Shown: piece after piece, positions 25,765 through 35,181 of the stretch | Layout: every line of letters begins with the position of its first letter | How positions within the stretch are numbered: the stretch's first letter is position 1 | Source of the DNA: Mycobacterium interjectum | GTDB taxonomy: Bacteria > Actinomycetota > Actinomycetes > Mycobacteriales > Mycobacteriaceae | DNA length: 64,000 bases | Assembly: GCA_002102225.1 (NCBI GenBank) | Contig: LQPB01000014.1 | Location: 36,460 to 100,459 of the forward strand | Direction of reading: 5' to 3' | Position numbers and translations under genes: made by a program | Notes under the pieces: model-generated | Databases searched by the model: none | Told to the model about the DNA's origin: nothing | The model's input: only the letters and a program-made list of their open reading frames with translations

Positions 25765-27075
25765 GTGGCCCCTGAAGGTAAGAGCAGGCGACCCGTCGCG
25801 GTGCTGGGCGGCAATCGCATTCCGTTCGCGAGGTCCGACGGCGCCTACGCGGAGGCGTCCAACCAGGACATGTTCACCGCGGCCCTGGACGGCCTGGTGG
25901 ACCGGTTCGGGCTGGCCGGCGAGCGGCTGGGCGCGGTGGTCGGCGGCGCGGTGCTCAAGCACAGCCGCGACTTCAACCTGACCCGCGAATGCGTGCTCGG
26001 CTCCGAGCTGTCGTCGTACACGCCGGCGTTCGACATCCAGCAGGCATGCGGGACCGGGCTGCAGGCGGCGATCGCCGCGGCCGACGGGGTGGCGTCCGGC
26101 CGCTACGAGGTCGCCGCGGCCGGCGGGGTGGACACCACCTCCGACCCGCCGATCGGGCTGGGCGACAACCTTCGTCGCCAGCTGCTCAAACTGCGCCGGT
26201 CCAAGTCCAACCTGGAGCGGCTCCGGCTGGTGGGCACGCTGCCGGCCGCCCTCGGGCTCGAGATCCCGGCCAACAGCGAGCCGCGCACCGGCCTGTCGAT
26301 GGGCGAGCACGCCGCCATCACCGCCAAACAGATGGGCATCAAGCGCGTCGACCAGGACGAGCTGGCCGTCGCCAGCCATCGCAACATGTCCGCCGCCTAC
26401 GACCGCGGCTTCTTCGACGACCTGGTCACACCGTTCCTGGGGCTCTACCGGGACGACAATCTGCGGCCCAACGCCAGCACCGAGAAGCTGGCGACGCTGC
26501 GGCCGGTCTTCGGCGTGAAGAACGGCGACGCGACGATGACGGCCGGCAACTCGACCCCGCTGACCGATGGCGCCTCCGTCGCGTTGCTGGCCAGCGAGGA
26601 CTGGGCGGCCGCCCACTCGCTGGAGCCGCTGGCCTTCCTGGTGGACGCGGAGACCGCCGCGGTCGACTACGTCAACGGGCGCGACGGCCTGCTGATGGCG
26701 CCCACCTACGCGGTGCCCCGGCTGTTGGCCCGCAACGGGTTGAGCCTGCAGGACTTCGACTTCTACGAGATCCACGAGGCGTTCGCGTCGGTGGTGCTGG
26801 CGCACCTGCAGGCCTGGGAATCCGAGGAGTATTGCAAGGAGCGGCTGGGGCTCGACGCCGCGCTCGGCTCGATCGATCGGTCCAAGCTCAACGTCAACGG
26901 TTCGTCGCTGGCCGCCGGGCACCCCTTCGCCGCCACCGGCGGGCGGATCCTCGCGCAGGCCGCCAAGCAGCTGGCCGAGAAGAAGGCCGGGCAGAAGGGC
27001 GGCGGGACCCTCCGGGCGCTGATTTCGATCTGCGCCGCGGGCGGCCAGGGCGTCGCCGCGATCCTTCAGGCCTGA
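25765..27075 (+). CDS. fadA2: Acetyl-CoA acyltransferase (thiolase) FadA2
   Basis: 436 residues from GTG 25765. It is a thiolase that cleaves 3-ketoacyl-CoA with CoA in the last step of beta-oxidation. The nucleophile C95 is in QQACGTGLQ, the catalytic His pair in YEIHEAFAS and AAGHPFAATGGR, and the second Cys in the C-terminal ICAAGGQG. The length and order match Rv0243. It is divergent from fabG4 and followed by an F6-like small RNA. It probably belongs to a regulon shared with fadE5 through a common operator. Confidence 0.93.
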   Translation: MAPEGKSRRPVAVLGGNRIPFARSDGAYAEASNQDMFTAALDGLVDRFGLAGERLGAVVGGAVLKHSRDFNLTRECVLGSELSSYTPAFDIQQACGTGLQAAIAAADGVASGRYEVAAAGGVDTTSDPPIGLGDNLRRQLLKLRRSKSNLERLRLVGTLPAALGLEIPANSEPRTGLSMGEHAAITAKQMGIKRVDQDELAVASHRNMSAAYDRGFFDDLVTPFLGLYRDDNLRPNASTEKLATLRPVFGVKNGDATMTAGNSTPLTDGASVALLASEDWAAAHSLEPLAFLVDAETAAVDYVNGRDGLLMAPTYAVPRLLARNGLSLQDFDFYEIHEAFASVVLAHLQAWESEEYCKERLGLDAALGSIDRSKLNVNGSSLAAGHPFAATGGRILAQAAKQLAEKKAGQKGGGTLRALISICAAGGQGVAAILQA

Positions 27076-27121
27076 CCTCCCGGGGCCCGGCGCCCCGGGC
27101 CCAATGAAATCCGTCACAGTC

Positions 27122-27147
27122 GGTTACGAATCCGGGCCGCGGGGTAT
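27122..27147 (+). promoter_or_regulatory. SigF-type promoter for the F6-like small RNA
   Basis: GGTTA at 27122-27126 and GGGTAT at 27142-27147 are separated by 15 bases, which fits the mycobacterial SigF consensus GGTTT-N15-17-GGGTAT with one mismatch. It starts 46 bases after the fadA2 stop and points away from it. Confidence 0.7.
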
Positions 27148-27153
27148 TCCCTC

Positions 27154-27304
27154 GTCCGGATAGCCCCGTGTTGTGGTCTGACCCCCCGACCCCGACGGCA
27201 ATACGGGGCAATCCCTTTAGTCAGCCGCCCGGTCGCGGAAGAACGCGCTGGGCGTCCGAAAAGGGCCGCCGCTGGAGTGAGGGGATCCAGCGGCGGTCTT
27301 TTTC
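27154..27304 (+). ncRNA. F6 (ncRv10243)-like SigF-dependent small RNA
   Basis: The region between fadA2 and the convergent fadE5 has no credible ORF. It holds a SigF-type promoter, an internal hairpin (CCCCGT 27164-27169 pairing with ACGGGG 27203-27208), and a strong hairpin with a T-run at 27266-27304. In M. tuberculosis the SigF-dependent RNA F6 is encoded between the same two genes, so this is very probably the orthologue. Both ends are inferred: the start about 7 bases after the -10, the end at the terminator. The H37Rv species are shorter (up to about 100 nt as I recall), so processing or an earlier 3' end is possible. Confidence 0.7.
27266..27304 (+). terminator. Intrinsic terminator after the F6-like RNA
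   Basis: CCGCCGCTGGA (27266-27276) pairs perfectly with TCCAGCGGCGG (27286-27296) around a 9-base loop and is followed by TCTTTTTC. Such canonical terminators are uncommon in mycobacteria. Confidence 0.85.
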
Positions 27305-27334
27305 GCTCGCTCGGGATAACCGGCGCGCAATGAG

Positions 27335-27370
27335 AAGGTCCCCCGCTTCAACGAGGAAGCGGGGGACCTT
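27335..27370 (-). terminator. Long perfect hairpin at the 3' side of fadE5
   Basis: AAGGTCCCCCGCTTC (27335-27349) pairs perfectly with GAAGCGGGGGACCTT (27356-27370) around a 6-base loop, 20 bases beyond the fadE5 stop. The U-run is weak in either direction. It most likely ends fadE5 transcripts and insulates them from the oncoming small RNA. Confidence 0.75.
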
Positions 27371-27389
27371 TGTCGTTGTCGGACGCGGC

Positions 27390-29225
27390 TTAGAACGCGG
27401 CCTCGTCGAGCTCCATGATGTCGTTGTCCAGCGTCTCGATCACCTCGCGGGTGCCGGCCAGCAGCGGGAGGAAGTTCTTCGCGAAGAACGACGCCACCGC
27501 GACCTTGCCCTCGTAGAACGACCGCTCGGCACCGCTGGCGCCGGCGTCCAGCGCCGCCACGGCCACCGCCGCCTGACGCTGCAGCAACCAGCCGATGACC
27601 AGGTCGCCGACGCTCATCAGGAAGCGCACCGAACCCAGGCCGACCTTGTACAGGCTGGTGACGTCCTCCTGGGCGGCCATCAGGTAGCCGGTCAGGGTCG
27701 CCGCCATGGCCTGGACGTCGGCCAGCGCCTTGCCCAGCTGCTCACGCTCGGTCTTCAGCCGGCCGTTGCCGGCCTCGCTGTCGACGAACTTCTGGATCTC
27801 ACCCGACACGTGGGCCAGTGCCACACCCTTGTCGCGGACGATCTTGCGGAAGAAGAAGTCCTGCGCCTGGATGGCCGTGGTGCCCTCGTACAGCGAGTCG
27901 ATCTTGGCGTCCCGGATGTACTGCTCGATCGGGTAGTCCTGCAGGAAGCCGGACCCACCGAAGGTTTGCAGGCTCTCGGTCAGCTTGGCGTAGGCCTGCT
28001 CGGAGCCCACCCCCTTGACGACCGGCAGCATCAGGTCGTTGACCCTGACGGCCAACTCGGCGTCCACACCGTGCAGCGCCTCGGCGACCGCCGCGTCCTG
28101 GTAGGTCGCGGTGAACAGGTACAGCGCGCGCAGACCCTCGGCGTAGGCCTTCTGGGTCATCAGCGACCGGCGCACGTCGGGGTGGTGCGTGATGGTCACT
28201 CGCGGCGCGGTCTTGTCGGTCATCTGCGTCATGTCGGCGCCCTGCACCCGGGACTTGGCGTACTCCAACGCATTCAGGTAGCCGGTGGACAGGGTGGCGA
28301 TCGCCTTGGTGCCGACCATCATGCGGGCCTGCTCGATGACGTCGAACATCTGCGCGATGCCGTTGTGCACCTCGCCGACCAGCCAGCCCTTGGCCGGCAC
28401 GCCGTGCTGGCCGAGCGAGAGCTCACACGTCGCCGAGACCTTCAGGCCCATCTTGTGCTCGACGTTGGTGACGAACACGCCGTTGCGCTCGCCCAGCTCG
28501 CCGGTCTCGAAGTCGAACAGGAACTTGGGCACGAAGAACAGCGACAGACCCTTGGTGCCCGGGCCCGCGCCCTCGGGGCGGGCCAGCACCAGGTGGAAGA
28601 TGTTCTCGAACAGGTCGCCCGAGTCACCCGAGGTGATGAAGCGCTTCACGCCGTCGATGTGCCAGGAGCCGTCGTCCTGCTGGATTGCCTTGGTGCGCCC
28701 GGCGCCGACGTCCGAACCGGCGTCCGGCTCGGTCAGCACCATGGTCGAACCCCAGCCGCGCTCGGCGGCCAGCACGGCCCACTTCTTCTGCTCCTCGGTG
28801 CCGAGGTGGTAGAGGATGTTGGCGAATCCGGCGCCGCCGCCGTACATCCAGACGGCGGGGTTGGCGCCCAGCAGGTGCTCGTGCAGCGCCCACAGCAGCG
28901 CCTTGGGCATCGGCATGCCGCCGAGGGCCTCGTCGATGCCGGCCTTGTCCCAGCCGGCCTCGATGACCGCGCGGACCGAATCCTTGAAGGATTCCGGCAG
29001 CGTCACCGAATGGGTCTCGGGGTCGAAAACCGGCGGGTTGCGGTCGCCCTCGACGAACGAGTCGGCGACCGGCCCCTCGGCCAGCCGGCTGATTTCGGAC
29101 AACATTTCCTGGGCGGTGTCGACGTCAAGGTCGCTGTAATCGCCCTGGCCTAAAGCCTTGTCAACGCCGAAGACTTCGAACAGGTTGAACACCTGGTCAC
29201 GGACGTTGCTCTTGTAGTGGCTCAC
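27390..29225 (-). CDS. fadE5: Acyl-CoA dehydrogenase FadE5
   Basis: 611 residues from GTG 29225 ([18 protein letters not shown]), the same length as Rv0244c, with GAGGAGGAA 4 bases upstream; a start at 29252 would ignore this site. FadE5 is a long-type acyl-CoA dehydrogenase that oxidises acyl-CoAs of broad chain length using FAD. The flavin-substrate segment [19 protein letters not shown] and the later [15 protein letters not shown], with its Glu-Gly-Thr motif, are well conserved. It converges on the F6-like RNA and is divergent from a 2-oxoglutarate oxygenase. Confidence 0.95.
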   Translation of the reverse strand: MSHYKSNVRDQVFNLFEVFGVDKALGQGDYSDLDVDTAQEMLSEISRLAEGPVADSFVEGDRNPPVFDPETHSVTLPESFKDSVRAVIEAGWDKAGIDEALGGMPMPKALLWALHEHLLGANPAVWMYGGGAGFANILYHLGTEEQKKWAVLAAERGWGSTMVLTEPDAGSDVGAGRTKAIQQDDGSWHIDGVKRFITSGDSGDLFENIFHLVLARPEGAGPGTKGLSLFFVPKFLFDFETGELGERNGVFVTNVEHKMGLKVSATCELSLGQHGVPAKGWLVGEVHNGIAQMFDVIEQARMMVGTKAIATLSTGYLNALEYAKSRVQGADMTQMTDKTAPRVTITHHPDVRRSLMTQKAYAEGLRALYLFTATYQDAAVAEALHGVDAELAVRVNDLMLPVVKGVGSEQAYAKLTESLQTFGGSGFLQDYPIEQYIRDAKIDSLYEGTTAIQAQDFFFRKIVRDKGVALAHVSGEIQKFVDSEAGNGRLKTEREQLGKALADVQAMAATLTGYLMAAQEDVTSLYKVGLGSVRFLMSVGDLVIGWLLQRQAAVAVAALDAGASGAERSFYEGKVAVASFFAKNFLPLLAGTREVIETLDNDIMELDEAAF

Positions 29226-29274
29226 TACGTTCCTCCTCGTTGAGAATGCCACTTGTGGTTGGGTACTAGGTCTA

Positions 29275-29292
29275 AGTTACCCACCAGTAACT
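29275..29292. promoter_or_regulatory. Palindromic operator upstream of fadE5
   Basis: AGTTAC-CCACCA-GTAACT is an inverted repeat with 6-base arms, 50 bases upstream of the fadE5 start. Its core TTAC-N6-GTAA is the same as at fadA2 (25681-25694). Confidence 0.6.
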
Positions 29293-29360
29293 GCCCTAAA
29301 ATATATCCGTTATTTGCGCCAACGCAAGCGAGTGTGAGCTACATTGCAGCGTCTAACTAA

Positions 29361-29372
29361 CCAACCGGTTGG
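29361..29372. promoter_or_regulatory. Perfect palindrome upstream of the 2-oxoglutarate oxygenase
   Basis: CCAACCGGTTGG is a perfect 12-base palindrome 43 bases before the oxygenase start, in the fadE5/oxygenase divergent region. It resembles TetR-type operators and shares AACCAACCG with the element at 57090-57107 in front of fadE6. Confidence 0.5.
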
Positions 29373-29414
29373 GCAGGCCGCCATCGGCCCGTTGACCTGC
29401 GGAGACGATCCGCG

Positions 29415-30440
29415 ATGACCGACGTGAGTCGCGTCACTGCCTTGCCGGTGGTGGACCTGCGGGCCGGTCCGGGGCCGGTGCGGGAGCGCCTCCGGGAGGC
29501 CGCTCACGAGGTCGGCTTCTGCTACCTGGTCGGCCACGGCGTGCCCGACACGCTGGCGGCCAGGGTGTTCGACGCGGCCCGGCGGCTGTTCGAGCTGCCG
29601 GACACCGATAAGGACGCCATCGCGATGGTCCGCAGCCCGCATTTCCGCGGCTACACGCGGCTGGGCGGCGAACGGACCCAGGGCCGGGTGGACTGGCGCG
29701 AGCAGATCGACATCGGGCCCGAACGCCCTGCGATCGGGGGGCCCGGCAAGCCGGACTACCTGTGGCTGCAGGGCCCAAACCAGTGGCCGAAGGCGCTGCC
29801 CGAGTTGCCCGGGATCATCGCCGAATGGGACGCCGCGCTGTCCGCTGTGGCCCGGACCCTGCTCGCACATTGGGCGGCCTCGCTGGGCAGCGCGCCCGAC
29901 GTCTTCGACGCCGCCTTCGCCGACGCACCCGCCACGCTGATCAAGGTCATCCGCTACCCCACCCGCGCGGCCGGCTCGCAGGGGGTGGGCGCGCACCGCG
30001 ACGCCGGCGCGCTGACGCTGTTGCTCGCCGAGGCGGGCAGCCGCGGCCTGCAGGTGCGACGCCCGAGGGGCGACGCCGACGGCTGGATCGACGTGCCGCC
30101 GGTGGTGGGAGCGTTCATCGTCAACATCGGGGAGCTGCTCGAGGTGGCGACGGGCGGCTACTTGAGGGCCACCGAGCACCGGGTAAACCTGGACGGGCCG
30201 GCGACGGAGCGGATTTCGGTGCCGTACTTCTTCAATCCCCGGCTGGACGCGCAGCTGCCCGTGCTGTCGCTGCCCGAGGAGTTTGCGGCCCTCGCCGCGG
30301 CACGGCACGACCCGGCCGACCCCATTTTTTCGGTCTACGGCCGCAACGCCTGGAAGAGCAGACTGCGGGCGCATCCGGATGTGGCGGCCGCGCACGGGTA
30401 CTCGCCGGGTGATGGCGACGGCGCAGCGTTCGCCGGGTAG
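29415..30440 (+). CDS. 2-oxoglutarate/Fe(II) oxygenase, isopenicillin-N-synthase-like
   Basis: 341 residues. The N-terminal LPVVDLRAGPGPVRERLREAAHEVGFCYLVGHGVP is the typical DIOX-N start. The iron site is HRD in GVGAHRDAGALTLLL plus the distal His in YLRATEHRV, and R-I-S in ERISVPYFF binds the 2-oxoglutarate carboxylate. The substrate is unknown; gibberellin-type, flavonoid-type and amino-acid oxygenases share this fold. I do not recall a gene here in H37Rv. The palindrome CCAACCGGTTGG in its promoter suggests its own regulator. Confidence 0.87.
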   Translation: MTDVSRVTALPVVDLRAGPGPVRERLREAAHEVGFCYLVGHGVPDTLAARVFDAARRLFELPDTDKDAIAMVRSPHFRGYTRLGGERTQGRVDWREQIDIGPERPAIGGPGKPDYLWLQGPNQWPKALPELPGIIAEWDAALSAVARTLLAHWAASLGSAPDVFDAAFADAPATLIKVIRYPTRAAGSQGVGAHRDAGALTLLLAEAGSRGLQVRRPRGDADGWIDVPPVVGAFIVNIGELLEVATGGYLRATEHRVNLDGPATERISVPYFFNPRLDAQLPVLSLPEEFAALAAARHDPADPIFSVYGRNAWKSRLRAHPDVAAAHGYSPGDGDGAAFAG

Positions 30441-30980
<540 letters not shown>

Positions 30981-31003
30981 GCGGCTGGAGCCGGGCTCGC
31001 CCG

Positions 31004-31159
31004 CTAGGGGCGGTGGCCGAGTTCTTCCCGGTAGCTGTCGATGCGCCGCTCGATTTCGGCCGCGTCATCCTGCCGGCCTTCTTTGCACGCGAGTTGGGCG
31101 CGGACCGACAGCTGGCGGATCGCGGTGCGGATCTCGTTGACGCTGGTGGTTCCTCGCAT
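31004..31159 (-). CDS. Small conserved helical protein downstream of sdhB
   Basis: 51 residues, mostly amphipathic helix (VNEIRTAIRQLSVRAQLACKEGRQDDAAEIERRIDSYREEL), with the spacing of a UvrB/UvrC-type (UVR) coiled hairpin. It begins 29 bases after the stop of the SdhB gene on the same strand, so it may be the last cistron of that operon. No strong ribosome site is visible. H37Rv has an unrelated membrane-protein gene (Rv0246) in this interval. Confidence 0.5.
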   Translation of the reverse strand: MRGTTSVNEIRTAIRQLSVRAQLACKEGRQDDAAEIERRIDSYREELGHRP

Positions 31160-31188
31160 GGGTTCCGGGTACCCGATGCGGGTGGGCC

Positions 31189-31935
31189 TTAACGGCGGAA
31201 CAGCTTGTTGCCCAGCCACACCACGGGGTCGTATTTGCGATCCGCGACCCGCTCTTTCATCGGGATCAGCGCGTTGTCGGTGATCTTGATGTTTTCCGGG
31301 CACACCTCGGTGCAGCACTTGGTGATGTTGCAATAGCCCAGGCCGTGCTCGTCCTGCGCCTGGTTGCGCCGGTCCAGCGTGTCCAGCGGGTGCATCTCCA
31401 GCTCGGCGATGCGCATCAAAAAGCGCGGGCCGGCGAACGCCTTCTTGTTCTCCTCGTGGTCGCGGACCACGTGGCAGACGTTCTGGCACAGGAAGCACTC
31501 GATGCACTTGCGGAACTCCTGCGAGCGCTGCACGTCGGCCTGCGCCATCCGGTATTCCCCGGGCTGCAGATCCTTCGGCGGCGCGAAAGACGGTATCTCC
31601 CTGGCCTTTTCGTAGTTGAACGAGACGTCGGTGACCAGGTCGCGAATCACCGGGAACGTCCGCAGCGGCGTGACGGTCACCACCTCGTCCTCGGCGAACG
31701 TCGACATCCGGGTCATGCACAGCAACCTGGGGTAGCCGTTGATCTCCGCCGAGCACGATCCGCACTTCCCCGCCTTGCAGTTCCACCGCACCGCGAGGTC
31801 GGGGGTCTGGGTCTGCTGCAGGCGATGGATGATGTCGAGCACCACCTCGCCCTCGTTGACCTCGACCGTGAAGTCCTGCAGCGCGCCGCTGGTGTCGTCG
31901 CCGCGCCACACCCGCATGGTGGCGTTGTAGCTCAT
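31189..31935 (-). CDS. sdhB: Succinate dehydrogenase 1 iron-sulfur subunit (Rv0247c)
   Basis: 248 residues from ATG 31935, the same length as Rv0247c. The N-terminal ferredoxin domain has the [2Fe-2S] ligands CKAGKCGSC and a later Cys in LLCMTRM. The C-terminal domain has CIECFLCQNVC and CCTEVCP for the [4Fe-4S] and [3Fe-4S] clusters. It passes electrons from the flavoprotein to the membrane quinone. Its ATG overlaps the TGA of the flavoprotein gene by one base (TGATG), so translation is coupled. Confidence 0.94.
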   Translation of the reverse strand: MSYNATMRVWRGDDTSGALQDFTVEVNEGEVVLDIIHRLQQTQTPDLAVRWNCKAGKCGSCSAEINGYPRLLCMTRMSTFAEDEVVTVTPLRTFPVIRDLVTDVSFNYEKAREIPSFAPPKDLQPGEYRMAQADVQRSQEFRKCIECFLCQNVCHVVRDHEENKKAFAGPRFLMRIAELEMHPLDTLDRRNQAQDEHGLGYCNITKCCTEVCPENIKITDNALIPMKERVADRKYDPVVWLGNKLFRR

Positions 31936-33848
31936 CAGCCTCTCCGTCCTGGGTGGTCGGCCAGCTCTTCGTCGGTGTAGTACTTCTCCAGCTCGGAGAT
32001 CTCGAAGAGCTCCAGCAGATCGGGCCGCATCGGCGTCTGGTCTATGCGCGTGATGGCGATGTCGGGGATCACGTCGTCGCCGCCGACCGCGCGGCACGCC
32101 AGCAGCACCTTGCGCCACGACGAATCCATCGACGGGTGATCGTCGCGGGTATGCCCGCCGCGGCTCTCGGTGCGCTCCAGCGCGGCCTTGGCCACGCACT
32201 CGCTCACCAGCAGCATGTTGCGCAGGTCAATGGCCAGGTTCCAGCCGGGGTTGTACTGGCGACCGCCCTCCACGTGGATGTTCTTGAACCGCTCGCGCAG
32301 TTTGTCGAGCCGGCCGAGGGCCTCGGAGATCTCCTCCGACTTGCGGATGATGCCCACCAGATCGTTCATCGACTGCTGGAGTTCCAGCTGCAAGGTGTAG
32401 GGATTCTCGGCGGAGCCGTCGCTCGGCCCGTCGAAGGGGGCCAGCGCCCGCTGGGCCGCCGCGTCGACGGCGTCCTGGGCGACCGCCGGGCGGCTACTGA
32501 GCGCGCGCACGTAGTCGGCGGCCCCCAGGCCGGCGCGCCGGCCGAACACCAGCAGGTCCGACAGCGAGTTGCCGCCCAACCGGTTGGAGCCGTGCATGCC
32601 GCCGGAGCACTCACCCGCGGCGAACAGCCCGGGCACCGTGGCCGCACCGGTGTCGGCGTCGACCTCGACGCCCCCCATCACGTAGTGGCAGGTGGGCCCG
32701 ACTTCCATTGGCTCTTTGGTGATGTCGACGCCCGCCAGCTCCTTGAACTGGTGGTACATCGACGGCAGGCGCCGCTTGATCTCCTCGGGCGTGAGCCGGG
32801 AGGCGATGTCGAGGTACACCCCGCCGTGCGGGGTGCCCCGGCCGGCCTTGACCTCCGAGTTGATCGCGCGCGCGACCTCGTCGCGCGGCAGCAGGTCCGG
32901 GGTGCGGCGGGCCGAGTCGTTGTCCTTGAGCCACTGGTCGGCCTCTTGCTCGGTCTCGGCGTACTGGCCTTTGAACACCGGCGGGATGTAGTCGAACATG
33001 AACCGCTTGGTGTCGGAGTTCTTCAGCACGCCGCCGTCGCCGCGGACGCCCTCGGTGACCAGAATCCCCTTCACGCTCGGCGGCCACACCATGCCCGTCG
33101 GGTGGAACTGGACGAACTCCATGTTGATCAGCGATGCGCCCGCCCGCAGGGCCAGCGCATGCCCGTCGCCGGTGTACTCCCAGGAGTTCGACGTCACCTT
33201 GAACGATTTGCCGATGCCGCCGGTGGCCAGCACCACGGCGGGGGCCTCGAACAGGACGAAGTTGCCGCTCTGGCGCCAGTAGCCGAAGGCCCCGGCGATC
33301 GCGTCGCCGTCCTTGAGCAGTTCGGTGATCGTGCATTCGGCGAAGACCCTGATCCGAGCCTCGTAATCGCCGAGCTCCGCGAAGTCCTCCTGTTGCAGCG
33401 AGACGATCTTCTGCTGCATGGTCCGGATCAGTTCCAGGCCGGTGCGGTCGCCGACGTGCGCCAGCCGCGGGTAGGTGTGCCCGCCGAAGTTGCGCTGGCT
33501 GATCTTGCCGTCCTTGAGGCGGTCGAACAGCGCCCCGTAGGTTTCCAGCTCCCAGACCCGGTCGGGGGCCTCCTTGGCGTGCAGCTCGGCCATCCGCCAG
33601 TTGTTGAGGAACTTCCCGCCCCGCATGGTGTCGCCGAAGTGGGTCTTCCAGTTGTCTTTCGGGTTGGTGTTGCCCATCGACGCGGCGCAGCCACCCTCGG
33701 CCATGACCGTGTGGGCCTTGCCGAAGAGGGACTTGCACACCACCGCGACCTTGAGGCCGCGTTCCCGCGCCTCGATGACCGCGCGGAGCCCCGCGCCGCC
33801 GGCACCGATGACGACTACGTCGTAGGAGTGCCGTTCGACCTCAACCAT
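31935..33848 (-). CDS. sdhA: Succinate dehydrogenase 1 flavoprotein subunit (Rv0248c)
   Basis: 637 residues from ATG 33848 (MVEVERHSYDVVVIGAGGAGL); an in-frame start 33 bases upstream has no better support. It oxidises succinate to fumarate. The FAD-binding GAGGAG motif is at the N-terminus, with FGGHTYPRLAHVGDRTG and VQFHPTGMVWPPSVKGILVTEGVRGDGG in the fumarate reductase/SDH core, and RTESRGGHTRDDHP in the C-terminal domain. It belongs to the Sdh1 operon (Rv0249c-Rv0248c-Rv0247c), the main succinate dehydrogenase for aerobic growth in mycobacteria. Confidence 0.95.
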   Translation of the reverse strand: MVEVERHSYDVVVIGAGGAGLRAVIEARERGLKVAVVCKSLFGKAHTVMAEGGCAASMGNTNPKDNWKTHFGDTMRGGKFLNNWRMAELHAKEAPDRVWELETYGALFDRLKDGKISQRNFGGHTYPRLAHVGDRTGLELIRTMQQKIVSLQQEDFAELGDYEARIRVFAECTITELLKDGDAIAGAFGYWRQSGNFVLFEAPAVVLATGGIGKSFKVTSNSWEYTGDGHALALRAGASLINMEFVQFHPTGMVWPPSVKGILVTEGVRGDGGVLKNSDTKRFMFDYIPPVFKGQYAETEQEADQWLKDNDSARRTPDLLPRDEVARAINSEVKAGRGTPHGGVYLDIASRLTPEEIKRRLPSMYHQFKELAGVDITKEPMEVGPTCHYVMGGVEVDADTGAATVPGLFAAGECSGGMHGSNRLGGNSLSDLLVFGRRAGLGAADYVRALSSRPAVAQDAVDAAAQRALAPFDGPSDGSAENPYTLQLELQQSMNDLVGIIRKSEEISEALGRLDKLRERFKNIHVEGGRQYNPGWNLAIDLRNMLLVSECVAKAALERTESRGGHTRDDHPSMDSSWRKVLLACRAVGGDDVIPDIAITRIDQTPMRPDLLELFEISELEKYYTDEELADHPGRRG

Positions 33849-33889
33849 GAAACCCTCGCTAAGTTCCGATTTCTTTTCCAAATGGCTTT

Positions 33890-34717
33890 TCAGCCAACAA
33901 ATCTCAGGTCAGAGATGGTGCCACTGGCCACCAGCGCGATGTAGAAATCGGTGAGCATCAGCGTGCCCAGCGTGATCCAGGCGTACATCTTGTGCCGGGT
34001 GTTGATGCGGCTGACCTGCGTCCAAATCCAGTACCGCACAGGGTGCTTGGAGAAGTGCTTGAGCCGCCCACCGGTGACGTGCCGGCACGAATGGCAGGAC
34101 AGCGTGTAGATCCACAGCATGACCACGTTGCCGACCAGGATCACGTTGCCCAGACCGAAACCGAATCCACCCGGTCCGCTGTCGGAGTGGAACGCGACGA
34201 TCGCGTCGTAGCTGTTGATCACCGAGATGATTCCGGCGATGTAGAAGAAGTACCGGTGGCTGTTCTGAATGATCAGCGGGAACCTGGTCTCGCCGGTGTA
34301 GTGCACGCGGGGCTCGGCCACCGCGCAGGCGCTGGGCGACTGCCATACCGTGCGGTAGTAGGCACCGCGGTAGTAGTAGCAGGTCAGCCGGAACAGCAGC
34401 AGGAAAGGCAGCGAAAGCGCCGCATACGGCAACCACCACACGTCCGGCAGGAATTGCGGCCAGATGTCGCCGGCCTCCCCACAGGCCTTGCTGACGCACG
34501 GCGAGTAGAACGGCGTCAGGTAGTGATACTTCGGGACGAAGAAGTAATTCTGCTGGAACGCGCGCGCCGTCGCGTAGATGACGAACGCGGCGAAGCCCAG
34601 GTCGATCCGCAGCGGCGACATCCACCACCGGTCGGTGCGTAGGGTCCGTTGCGGGATCTTGGCGCGGGTCGGTGAAAAGACACCTGACGCAGGACGGTTC
34701 GCCGTGGGTGCGCTCAT
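33890..34717 (-). CDS. sdhC: Succinate dehydrogenase 1 membrane-anchor subunit (Rv0249c)
   Basis: 275 residues with five or six hydrophobic segments. The single fused anchor, rather than separate C and D subunits, is typical of mycobacterial Sdh1. Histidines suitable for haem or quinone binding occur within helices (SCHSCRHVTGG, FKYH-like PKYHYLTPF). The flavoprotein gene follows 41 bases downstream. The 78-base gap to Rv0250c carries a GC hairpin. Confidence 0.92.
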   Translation of the reverse strand: MSAPTANRPASGVFSPTRAKIPQRTLRTDRWWMSPLRIDLGFAAFVIYATARAFQQNYFFVPKYHYLTPFYSPCVSKACGEAGDIWPQFLPDVWWLPYAALSLPFLLLFRLTCYYYRGAYYRTVWQSPSACAVAEPRVHYTGETRFPLIIQNSHRYFFYIAGIISVINSYDAIVAFHSDSGPGGFGFGLGNVILVGNVVMLWIYTLSCHSCRHVTGGRLKHFSKHPVRYWIWTQVSRINTRHKMYAWITLGTLMLTDFYIALVASGTISDLRFVG

Positions 34718-34767
34718 CTAGTGTTCCTCTTCGAACGGGCTGTTGGTCGAAGGGTACACAGAGAGAA

Positions 34768-34786
34768 CCCCCTCATTTCCGGGGGG
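34768..34786 (-). terminator. GC hairpin between Rv0250c and sdhC
   Basis: CCCCC (34768-34772) pairs with GGGGG (34781-34786), followed on the minus strand by TTCTC. It lies just beyond the Rv0250c stop and may be an attenuator or terminator ahead of the sdh operon. It has only a short stem. Confidence 0.4.
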
Positions 34787-34795
34787 CTTGGGTTG

Positions 34796-35101
34796 TCAGG
34801 ACCTGTTGTGACCCCCGACACCCTCGTCGTCGACATCGCGCCAGAAATCGCTGTCGTATTGGGTGTCGGGAATGACGATTTTCTCGCCCGACTGCTGCAC
34901 GGTGGCGCGGGCCAGATCCAATTCGGAGACGTCGGAATCGAGCAATTCGACGTCGGACAGGATCCGGTCGGCGTCGATGACGATGCGGCGCATCGCCGGG
35001 CTGTCGCCGTACCGCGCCCGCAGGGAGTTCACGCACCGCCGCAAGCCGCCGATGAGGTCGTGCAGTTCGGCGAGTTCGGCAGTGCCAGTAGGGCTTGTCA
35101 A
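34796..35101 (-). CDS. Conserved hypothetical protein, Rv0250c-like
   Basis: 101 residues from TTG 35101, chosen because GAGGAG lies 5 bases upstream. The protein is largely helical (AELAELHDLIGGLRRCVNSLRARYG), with an acidic C-terminal segment DSDFWRDVDDEGVGGHN. Rv0250c (97 residues) has the same position just upstream of the Sdh1 operon. Function unknown; a role in Sdh1 assembly or expression is suggested only by synteny. Confidence 0.82.
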   Translation of the reverse strand: MTSPTGTAELAELHDLIGGLRRCVNSLRARYGDSPAMRRIVIDADRILSDVELLDSDVSELDLARATVQQSGEKIVIPDTQYDSDFWRDVDDEGVGGHNRS

Positions 35102-35181
35102 CAGATCTCCTCGGAGCTCCCCGCGCGAGACGGTGTCACGGATCACAGTACGCCCTCGATAGTAACCACCCGTTCCGCCTA

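Noticed and set aside
31953..33944. A 663-residue open frame opposite the succinate dehydrogenase flavoprotein gene
   Set aside because: It is the antisense shadow of a highly conserved gene and has no ribosome site.
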